A DNA stretch of 5,588 nt. It comes from Chitinophagaceae bacterium. GTDB taxonomy: Bacteria; Bacteroidota; Bacteroidia; Chitinophagales; Chitinophagaceae. Below the pieces are notes generated by a model. It ran no database searches, was not told the DNA's origin, and worked only from the letters and a program-made list of their open reading frames with translations. The DNA is taken from positions 1 to 5,588 of the forward strand of contig JALOMX010000164.1 in NCBI GenBank assembly GCA_025455245.1. Direction: 5' to 3'. Positions 1 through 5,588 of the stretch are shown here, piece by piece (the stretch's first letter is position 1; each line of letters begins with the position of its first letter). The position numbers and the translations under genes are program-made.

Positions 1-673
1 GCGGGAACTTGATGGCATTGGCGAACTGACCATTGACGAAATAGGAGATGAACACATCAGTACATCTTACGACACACCCCTGAGGGAAGATGCCTTTGAT
101 TTGAGCGACAGGGAAAAAATGGACATTATTGAAGGGCACTTCCGGAAAATAATGCTGGCCCTTGGCCTTGACCTTACCGACGATAGTTTAAAAGGTACAC
201 CAAGACGGGTTGCTAAAATGTATGTAAAAGAAATCTTCAGCGGCCTCAATCCTGATAACCTCCCCAAAATTGCGTTGTTCGATAACAAGTATCGCTATAA
301 TGAAATGCTTGTTGAAAAGAATATTACTTTTTACAGCAACTGCGAACACCATTTTGTACCGATCATCGGGAAAGCGCATGTAGCCTACATCAGCAGTGGA
401 AAAGTAATTGGCTTAAGTAAAATCAACAGGATTGTACAATATTTTGCCAAAAGACCGCAGGTACAGGAAAGGTTAACGGTGCAGATAGGAAAATATTTAA
501 AGGAAATCTTAGGCACCGAAGACATTGCTGTGGTCATAGATGCCACACATTTATGTGTCAGCAGCCGCGGAATACAGGATCAAAGCAGCAGCACGGTAAC
601 AAGTTATTTTGGTGGAACTTTTAAAAGTGATGCCAAAAGACAGGAATTTTTCCGGCAGATTGAACTCGGCTGA
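1..673 (+). CDS. folE: GTP cyclohydrolase I FolE (5' end outside the window)
   Basis: This cytosolic enzyme converts GTP to 7,8-dihydroneopterin triphosphate, the first step of tetrahydrofolate and pterin synthesis; family members form a toroidal homodecamer. The frame is read from base 2 and gives 223 visible residues. The zinc ligands are present: Cys and second His of CEHH (codons from 341 and 350) and Cys of HLCVSSRG (codon at 554). Other family blocks are DDSLKGTPRRVAKMY, GKAHVAYIS and GLSKINRIVQYFAKRPQVQERL-type helix residues. A TTG at 101 could be taken as a start, but the frame stays open to the left edge, and the residues before it (HISTSYDTPLREDAF, from about base 53) match the conserved N-terminal extension of Bacteroidota FolE, so the true start lies upstream of the window. 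E. coli FolE has about 222 residues, so little should be missing. The stop is TGA at 671-673, followed closely by a terminator. The family call is very secure. Confidence 0.96.
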   Translation, partial: RELDGIGELTIDEIGDEHISTSYDTPLREDAFDLSDREKMDIIEGHFRKIMLALGLDLTDDSLKGTPRRVAKMYVKEIFSGLNPDNLPKIALFDNKYRYNEMLVEKNITFYSNCEHHFVPIIGKAHVAYISSGKVIGLSKINRIVQYFAKRPQVQERLTVQIGKYLKEILGTEDIAVVIDATHLCVSSRGIQDQSSSTVTSYFGGTFKSDAKRQEFFRQIELG

Positions 674-696
674 TTGGCAGAAATATGATTTTTTTG

Positions 697-733
697 AAAA
701 GGTACTTCAACATGAATGAAGTACCTTTTTTTT
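697..733 (+). terminator. Rho-independent terminator after folE
   Basis: A perfect inverted repeat pairs 697-709 (AAAAGGTACTTCA) with 717-729 (TGAAGTACCTTTT) around a 7-base loop (710-716). The nine-pair core 701-709/717-725 is followed by eight consecutive T residues (726-733). This is the classic intrinsic terminator layout, placed 23 bases after the folE stop. It also sits only five bases before the ATG at 739 chosen for lnt, so it could act on lnt expression as a leader hairpin or by partial read-through; that second role is inference. Confidence 0.88.
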
Positions 734-738
734 GCATC

Positions 739-2337
739 ATGCAAAAAGCAAAAACACCGGCAACAGCTTATGCGTTGGTTTTATTAAGCGGATTCCTATT
801 GTGGCTTTCGTGGCCACACAATGGATTTACCATATTCATTTTTGTGGCATGGATTCCGATCTTAATGGGTGAAGAAAAATTTCAATCAACCCGCTTATTT
901 TTCCTGACCCTTTGGGCTTCTTTTTTAATCTGGAACACCGGTACAACATGGTGGATATGGAACAGTACCGGACCGGGGGCAGCGGGGGCAATCATGGCCA
1001 ATAGCCTGATTATGTGCCTCCCTGTATTGATGTACCGTTTTTGTAAAAAGATTATTTCATTTCCTTTTGCCCTTGCTTCTTTTATTTCATATTGGGTTTT
1101 ATACGAATTCATTCATCATAATTGGGAGTTAAGCTGGCCATGGCTTACACTTGGTAATGTTTTTGCAACCACTCCATCCTGGATCCAATGGTATCAGTTC
1201 ACCGGATCAAGCGGCGGCAGTGTCTGGGTACTACTGGTAAACAGTCTGATTTTTGCAGGCATAAAACTAATCCAAAACAAATCGCGGGCAAGAATGCTGA
1301 TAGTATCCGGCTTTTTAATGGCTGTAATTCCAATTGCACTTGGAATTATGATTTATCCCAAGCCTTCAAGCGTCAATGCGAACTCCGTTGGAAACACAAA
1401 TGTTGTAGTTGTGCAACCCAATGTGGAACCTTATTTTGAGAAATTCAACACGAGCCCTGATGTGCTAACAGAAAACCTGATTGCTTTAAGTAAAGGTAAA
1501 ATGGATGCAAACACAAGGCTGTTGGTATGGCCCGAAACAGCCATTCCTGCGCAGGCCTGGGAGCACGAGATTGATAGCATACCAATATTCAAAAAAGTCT
1601 TTGCATTTCTTGATGAATACCCGAATGTCTTACTGGTAACAGGCATTGACAGTTATAAACTCTGGGGCAACTACAATCCCGGAGGCATGAGTATACGGAA
1701 AATGCGTAATGGCCTTTACTATGAAGCATTCAATACGGCCATGGGAAAATCTGCCAGCAACGGTACACAGCTTTACCACAAAAGCAAATTGGTCCCGGGT
1801 GTTGAATCTTTGCCATCCTGGCTGGGTTTCATGGCTTCCGTTTTTGACGATTTCGGGGGGATAAACGGCTCGCTCGGACGCTCAGATCATGCAATGGTTT
1901 TTTCTGCAAAAGGCAATCCATACAGGCCGGCTCCTGTTATTTGTTATGAGAGCATTTACAGTGACTATTTGACAAGGTATACCAATCAGGGCGCAAATAT
2001 TATTACCATAATTACCAATGATGGTTGGTGGGGCAATACGGAAGGGCACCATCAGCACATGCATTATGCAAGATTAAGGGCCATAGAATCCGGTTTATGG
2101 GTTGCAAGAAGTGCCAATACCGGCATCAGTTGTTTTATTGACCCGCAGGGCCATATTTATCAACCGCAACCCTGGGATACACAGGCAGCCATAAAAATGG
2201 AAGTGCCGGTTAATTCATCGCCAAGTTTCTATGCCAGAAATTTTGATTGGATCAGCAGGCTTTCAGCAGTCGTAGCCCTGCTATTGTTCATCTATACAAT
2301 TTACAGGAAATGGTTACACAAAAAACAATCGTTCTGA
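739..2337 (+). CDS. lnt: Apolipoprotein N-acyltransferase Lnt
   Basis: Lnt transfers an acyl chain from a phospholipid to the N-terminal cysteine of diacylated lipoproteins, the last step of lipoprotein maturation, in the inner membrane. With the start at 739 the protein has 532 residues (E. coli about 512). Residues 8-215 hold several hydrophobic segments, including the family-typical LLWLSWPHNGF near 20-30. The nitrilase-type domain begins near VVVVQPN (222-228). The expected triad is present: Glu266 in WPETAIP, Lys348 in YHKSKLVP and Cys402 in VICYES. Glu356 lies eight residues after the Lys, the same spacing as K335 to E343 in E. coli. TNDGWW (426-431) is also conserved. A final membrane helix spans about 505-522, followed by a basic tail. 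An in-frame ATG at 685 would add 18 residues, but these are encoded by the folE terminator hairpin and T-tract and look unlike any Lnt N-terminus; an ATG at 712 has the same problem. No clear Shine-Dalgarno is seen. The end overlaps the hydrolase gene. Confidence 0.95.
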   Translation: MQKAKTPATAYALVLLSGFLLWLSWPHNGFTIFIFVAWIPILMGEEKFQSTRLFFLTLWASFLIWNTGTTWWIWNSTGPGAAGAIMANSLIMCLPVLMYRFCKKIISFPFALASFISYWVLYEFIHHNWELSWPWLTLGNVFATTPSWIQWYQFTGSSGGSVWVLLVNSLIFAGIKLIQNKSRARMLIVSGFLMAVIPIALGIMIYPKPSSVNANSVGNTNVVVVQPNVEPYFEKFNTSPDVLTENLIALSKGKMDANTRLLVWPETAIPAQAWEHEIDSIPIFKKVFAFLDEYPNVLLVTGIDSYKLWGNYNPGGMSIRKMRNGLYYEAFNTAMGKSASNGTQLYHKSKLVPGVESLPSWLGFMASVFDDFGGINGSLGRSDHAMVFSAKGNPYRPAPVICYESIYSDYLTRYTNQGANIITIITNDGWWGNTEGHHQHMHYARLRAIESGLWVARSANTGISCFIDPQGHIYQPQPWDTQAAIKMEVPVNSSPSFYARNFDWISRLSAVVALLLFIYTIYRKWLHKKQSF

Positions 2338-3068
2338 TACATGGCTTTGGAGAAGACCATTTTATATTTCAACATCAGATAGAAAAATTAAGGCAATCCT
2401 ATCATGTCTTTGCGCCGGACCTTCCGGGAAGCGGGATGTTGAGCAATCATGCCTGGTCCTCAGAAATGGAATCAATAGAGTGGTTTGCAGATTGGATTAA
2501 GGTTCAGCTTGAGCTAAACCATATTGACAATTGTATTATGCTCGGCCATAGTATGGGCGGTTACATTACCCTTGCATTTGCTGAAAAATACGGTAACATG
2601 CTGGAGGCATTCGGACTAATTCACAGTACCGCCTTCGCTGATAGCCCTTCAAAAAAAGAGATAAGGGAAAAAGCCATTGTTTTTATTAAAGAAAAGGGGG
2701 GACATACATTTTTAAAAACAGCCATTCCCGGTTTGTTTGGAGAATTGTTCAGAAAAAACTTCCCGGATATGGTTGATGAACTTGTGAACCGGGCAAGGGC
2801 ATTTACATCTTCCGCTTTGATTGGCTATTATAAGGCGATGATAAAAAGGCCGGATCGCACATTTGTATTAAAAAATGCCAAAATACCGGTGTTGATTATT
2901 GCAGGAACAGAGGATATGGCAGCGCCATTAATTGATTTATCTGCACAGGCTTCCATGCCCTCAATTTGCCATTTTCATATTTTACAGGATGTTGGCCACA
3001 TGGGTATGTTGGAAAAAAGTGACGGAATGAATAAGATTTTGCTAAACTTTATGGAAAGCCTATTGTAG
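2310..3068 (+). CDS. Alpha/beta hydrolase fold protein
   Basis: A 252-residue single-domain hydrolase with no signal peptide, so probably cytosolic. The N-terminal strand leads into HGF (11-13), the usual oxyanion-hole region. DLPGSG (37-42) follows, then the nucleophile elbow GHSMGG with Ser81. Asp202 in IAGTEDMAAP and His230 in VGHMGMLE complete the expected Ser-Asp-His triad. Residues about 111-185 form the variable cap. The catalytic class is well supported, but the substrate is not: esterase, lipase-like, enol-lactonase and C-C hydrolase members share this pattern. The ATG at 2310 is chosen because the protein then starts just before the first strand. An upstream in-frame TTG at 2247 would add 21 residues with no family resemblance, and the next Met (43) lies beyond the HGF motif. 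AGGA at 2305-2308 lies only one base before the ATG, too close for a classic ribosome site. The first 28 bases overlap the end of lnt in another frame, suggesting coupled translation. Confidence 0.9.
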   Translation: MVTQKTIVLIHGFGEDHFIFQHQIEKLRQSYHVFAPDLPGSGMLSNHAWSSEMESIEWFADWIKVQLELNHIDNCIMLGHSMGGYITLAFAEKYGNMLEAFGLIHSTAFADSPSKKEIREKAIVFIKEKGGHTFLKTAIPGLFGELFRKNFPDMVDELVNRARAFTSSALIGYYKAMIKRPDRTFVLKNAKIPVLIIAGTEDMAAPLIDLSAQASMPSICHFHILQDVGHMGMLEKSDGMNKILLNFMESLL

Positions 3069-3146
3069 AAACAACTTAGTTTAGCTAATCTGAAAATTAC
3101 CGGTCTGAAAGCATGATATTGCGGGGCTTGTGGCACATTTATTTAC
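3069..3146 (+). other. Spacer between hydrolase and secreted-protein gene
   Basis: This 78-base spacer carries no hairpin followed by a T-tract, so no terminator is visible for the lnt-hydrolase unit. It holds two short palindromes, TTAGCTAA (3081-3088) and ACCGGT (3099-3104), and a 7-base direct repeat TCTGAAA (3089-3095 and 3104-3110) spaced 15 bases start to start. None is long enough to call an operator. No good match to the Bacteroidota promoter pattern (TTTG, then TAnnTTTG) is seen, and no Shine-Dalgarno precedes the ATG at 3147. Whether the next gene has its own promoter cannot be decided here. Confidence 0.4.
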
Positions 3147-3224
3147 ATGAGAATTTATCATAATCATATAAAAGGCATCTTCCTTATATCTCTTTTCCTG
3201 TTAACATCCATTCTCACTCAGGCT
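3147..3224 (+). other. Signal peptide coding segment of the secreted protein
   Basis: Residues 1-26 show a short polar N-terminus with Arg2 and Lys9, a hydrophobic core (IFLISLFLLTSIL, 11-23) and a small residue at the likely cleavage point (Ala26), followed by LHIKGG. In related proteins the mature chain begins with a similar HIxGG block, which fits cleavage here. No Cys follows the core, so this is a standard Sec signal rather than a lipoprotein signal. Confidence 0.85.
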
Positions 3225-5588
3225 CTGCACATTAAAGGGGGATGGATGAGCTATGTTTATCTGGGAAAAGATGCCGATGGCAATCTGAGGTATGAGTTTA
3301 CTGTAAAAGTATTCAGAGATTGTGGTGTACAATCCCCCGGTCAGAACGACAATGCTATCAATATTACCATATACAGGAATGGTGATAATACCAATCAGGG
3401 CACTTTTGTGGCATCGCTTAACCGTAACTATACATTAAGAAAAACAGATTTCAACCCCTGCATCAGTCCCGTACCCGATGTTTGCTATGTAATCCTGGAA
3501 TATAAAGGGAGTGTTACTGTAGCCCCATCGACATTGGGGTATACGGCTTCATTTCAGCGTTGCTGCAGGATAGATGGAATCCGGAATGTATCGCGGCCAT
3601 CCAACAACCTTGGGAATACATATACCATACAGCTTCCCGGAAACCAAAGGGGCGAAAGACTTGTAGAAAATTCCAGTCCCATCTTTGCAGAAAATGATAC
3701 TGCGATCGTTTGTTTCAACAACAGGCTGACGCTTGATTTTAGCGCAATTGACCCTGACAATGACTCCCTCGTTTATGAATTCGCCCCGGCGCTTTCCGGA
3801 GCATCTACAGGAAATCCGGCGCCTACTGTGGCCCCGGCGCCCCCCTATACATCCGTTCCATACACAGCCAATTTCTCTGCGGACAATCCTTTTGGAACGA
3901 ATATGCAACTTGATACAAGAACCGGGATCATTACCGGCCCAACACCGGCCGTAACCGGAGAATATGTAGTTGCAGTGAATGTAAGAGAATACAGGAATGG
4001 TGTTTTGATTGCAGAAACCCGTAAAGAGCTGCATGTAAATGTGGCCAACTGCGCTATACCCGAGGCTGATTTGCCTCAGGAGTTTATCAACTGCGATAAT
4101 TTTGAATTCACCCCTGAAAACAGATCATTTTCACCCATTATTAATTCATATTACTGGGATTTTGGCGCGCCGGGACGTCCCGGAAACATAACCGACCTTG
4201 TACGGCCAACCTTTGTGTACCCGGACAGCGGCACTTACAGATTGAAATTAGTGGTCAATCGGGGACAACCCTGCAGTGACAGTACCACCATGGCGGTAAA
4301 GATCTACCCCGGGTTCCAACCGGGATTCGTGGCTGACGGGTCATGTTTCAGCAACCCATTTTTATTCAGAGACACTACGTTTGCCAGATATGGCAGTCCT
4401 GTAACATGGCAGTGGGACTTTGGCAATCCGAATGCAACCAACGATACAAGCAGGTTAAGAAATCCTGCTTATACTTTTCCCGCACCGGGAACCTATCAGG
4501 TAACTTTACGGGCAACAAGTTCCAAAGGCTGCGACAAATCAGTTACTCTGCCTTTACAGGTTTTTGACAGGCCATCATTATCGCTGCCTTTCAGGGACAC
4601 ACTGATCTGCAGTATCGATAGCCTTCCTTTGATTGCAACAGGTAACGGAAGCTTTAGCTGGACACCCTCTACCGGCCGGATCCTGAATCCAAACACACCC
4701 AATCCGGTAGTTTTTCCATTATCAACCACAACTTACAGGGTTACTTTGAATGACAGGGGCTGTATTGCTTCAGATTCCATCCGGGTAAATGTACTTGACT
4801 TCATTTCTGTGGATGCAGGCAGAGATACGACCATCTGCGCAGGAGATCCGGTTGTTTTAAATCCCGTTACGGCCGGGTTATCTTTTTCATGGAGCCCTGC
4901 ACCTTTATTAAATAATCCAAATATCAGAAGACCGGTTGCCATTCCAACCGATCGGGTTACACGGTTTGTGGTGATTGCAAATCTGGGCAAATGTCAGGCT
5001 GTAGATAGTCTTACTATTACCACCGTTCCCTATCCGGAGGCTTTTGTTATGCCGGATACAACAATTTGCAATAGTACCTCAATCCAACTGTCAGGTTCCG
5101 GAAATGGCAGTTTTATCCAATGGTCGCCTTCAAACGGACTTTCGGCACCCAACAGTTACCAAACGATTGCAACCCCCACCGCCACAACTACCTATACCCT
5201 GAGTGTTTTTGATAACCTTGGTTGTCCCAAACCGGGTATAGCTACAGTTACCATCAATGTTACACCCCCAATAACGGTAAATGCCGGACAGGATACCACG
5301 GTTGTTTTCGGACAAACCCTGCAGTTGGCGGCACAAAGCAATGCCAATCAATTTGAATGGACACCCGCTATCGGCCTGAATGATCCCGCCATACTATCCC
5401 CTACCTTAACCCTTACCGCATCGAATGTTCCGCCCGGAACCGATTTTATAACTTATTCCCTGCGGGCATTTACACCCGAAGGCTGTACCAATTCCGACTC
5501 AGTCACCATCAGGGTATTTTCTACCGGCCCGTCTATTTTTATTCCAAATGCTTTTACCCCCAATAATGATGGGCTGAATGATGTAATC
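3147..5588 (+). CDS. Secreted PKD/Ig-like multidomain protein with T9SS type B sorting domain (3' end outside the window)
   Basis: The open frame gives 814 residues with no stop, running to the last base. The start is the first ATG after an in-frame stop at 3114. Order of parts: signal peptide about 1-26 (basic start, hydrophobic core, cleavage probably after TQA); a cysteine-rich module about 27-165 (HIKGGWMSY, VFRDCG, then C105, C113 and QRCCR at 137-141); a cadherin-like stretch about 176-300 with DPDND (202-206), possibly calcium binding; PKD 1 about 302-388 (YWDFG at 336-340); PKD 2 about 389-473 (WDFG at 423-426); four Ig-like repeats 477-795; and FIPNAFTPNNDGLND (798-812), the opening of the CHU_C sorting domain. 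Proteins of this kind are exported by Sec and then by the type IX system, and often serve as surface adhesins or matrix proteins. No catalytic motif is visible. The exact role is unknown; surface binding is inferred from architecture only. It is separated from the hydrolase gene by 78 bases. Confidence 0.93.
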   Translation, partial: MRIYHNHIKGIFLISLFLLTSILTQALHIKGGWMSYVYLGKDADGNLRYEFTVKVFRDCGVQSPGQNDNAINITIYRNGDNTNQGTFVASLNRNYTLRKTDFNPCISPVPDVCYVILEYKGSVTVAPSTLGYTASFQRCCRIDGIRNVSRPSNNLGNTYTIQLPGNQRGERLVENSSPIFAENDTAIVCFNNRLTLDFSAIDPDNDSLVYEFAPALSGASTGNPAPTVAPAPPYTSVPYTANFSADNPFGTNMQLDTRTGIITGPTPAVTGEYVVAVNVREYRNGVLIAETRKELHVNVANCAIPEADLPQEFINCDNFEFTPENRSFSPIINSYYWDFGAPGRPGNITDLVRPTFVYPDSGTYRLKLVVNRGQPCSDSTTMAVKIYPGFQPGFVADGSCFSNPFLFRDTTFARYGSPVTWQWDFGNPNATNDTSRLRNPAYTFPAPGTYQVTLRATSSKGCDKSVTLPLQVFDRPSLSLPFRDTLICSIDSLPLIATGNGSFSWTPSTGRILNPNTPNPVVFPLSTTTYRVTLNDRGCIASDSIRVNVLDFISVDAGRDTTICAGDPVVLNPVTAGLSFSWSPAPLLNNPNIRRPVAIPTDRVTRFVVIANLGKCQAVDSLTITTVPYPEAFVMPDTTICNSTSIQLSGSGNGSFIQWSPSNGLSAPNSYQTIATPTATTTYTLSVFDNLGCPKPGIATVTINVTPPITVNAGQDTTVVFGQTLQLAAQSNANQFEWTPAIGLNDPAILSPTLTLTASNVPPGTDFITYSLRAFTPEGCTNSDSVTIRVFSTGPSIFIPNAFTPNNDGLNDVI
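4575..5531 (+). repeat. Four tandem Ig-like repeats within the secreted protein
   Basis: Residues 477-795 fall into four diverged units of about 77, 77, 78 and 87 residues. Each begins with a DTTIC-like block (484-488, 560-564, 637-641, 716-720), has a central Trp-(Ser/Thr)-Pro (Trp505, 582, 659, 738), a TTTY-type block in several units, and a late Cys (539, 616, 693, 780) before a closing beta strand. The Trp spacing is 77, 77 and 79. The repeats are visible at protein level and strongly diverged in DNA, so they are old duplications rather than a recent expansion. In unit four the first Cys is replaced by Val720. Confidence 0.82.
5532..5588 (+). other. Start of CHU_C / T9SS type B sorting domain
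   Basis: The last 19 residues (796-814) contain FIPNAFTPNNDGLND, the hallmark opening of the gliding motility-associated C-terminal domain. This domain is usually about 85-90 residues long and directs export through the type IX secretion system. Only its beginning is in the window, so roughly 70 more residues and the stop should lie just to the right, if the protein ends in the usual way. Confidence 0.93.

Noticed and set aside
660..696. Possible promoter for lnt: TTGA at 660-663 and TATGAT at 684-689
   Set aside because: The downstream element is only a partial match to the Bacteroidota TAnnTTTG pattern, and transcription would begin right at the terminator hairpin. Too weak to list as a feature without transcript data.
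1188..1439. An 83-codon + strand frame inside lnt
   Set aside because: It is out of frame within the Lnt membrane/catalytic junction, which is intact and conserved. The translation is rich in Cys, Lys and Asn without any pattern.
2247..2309. Upstream TTG start for the hydrolase, adding 21 residues
   Set aside because: The extra residues are polar, resemble no alpha/beta hydrolase N-terminus, and would extend the overlap with lnt to 91 bases. The ATG at 2310 places the first strand as expected.
3069..3146. TTAGCTAA and ACCGGT palindromes as a terminator or operator
   Set aside because: They are six to eight bases long, without a loop or T-tract, and such short palindromes are common by chance.
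3549..4034. A 161-codon open frame on the - strand inside the secreted-protein gene
   Set aside because: It lies wholly antisense to a continuous 814-codon frame with a signal peptide and recognisable domains. Its translation shows no family features and looks like a shadow.
1..5588. tRNA, rRNA, CRISPR arrays, insertion sequences, attachment sites
   Set aside because: Reading through both strands showed no regularly spaced exact repeats, no transposase-like frame, no terminal inverted repeats and no tRNA-like cloverleaf. Nearly all of the window is accounted for by four protein genes.

Overview
The window looks like a chromosomal segment from a member of the Bacteroidota, most likely a Chitinophagaceae-like bacterium. 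Three things point there: the GTP cyclohydrolase reads like the Bacteroidota form; Shine-Dalgarno sequences are weak or absent at the visible starts; and the last gene ends in the T9SS type B sorting (CHU_C, gliding motility-associated C-terminal) motif, which is confined to this phylum. All genes lie on the + strand.

Layout. (1) 1-673: folE, GTP cyclohydrolase I, open at the left edge of the window. (2) 697-733: a strong intrinsic terminator hairpin directly behind folE and directly in front of the next start codon. (3) 739-2337: lnt, apolipoprotein N-acyltransferase, with a membrane N-terminal half, a nitrilase-type catalytic half and a final membrane helix. (4) 2310-3068: an alpha/beta hydrolase whose start overlaps the end of lnt by 28 bases, so the two are probably translated as a coupled pair. 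(5) 3069-3146: a short spacer with no convincing terminator or promoter. (6) 3147 to the right edge: a large secreted multidomain protein. It has a signal peptide, a cysteine-rich N-terminal module, a cadherin-like stretch, two PKD domains, four tandem Ig-like repeats and the beginning of the CHU_C sorting domain. Its reading frame is open to the last base, so its stop codon lies outside.

How they fit together. folE (pterin/folate synthesis in the cytosol) is insulated by the terminator and is probably an independent transcription unit. lnt and the hydrolase probably share a transcript; lnt completes lipoprotein maturation at the inner membrane, and the hydrolase substrate cannot be told from sequence. 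The large last protein should cross the inner membrane by Sec, then the outer membrane by the type IX secretion system, and end up on the cell surface or outside.

I do not see a clearly undescribed system here. The points most worth a second look are the terminator abutting the lnt start, the overlap of lnt with the hydrolase, the uncharacterised cysteine-rich N-terminal module of the secreted protein, and the loss of one cysteine in its fourth Ig-like repeat.
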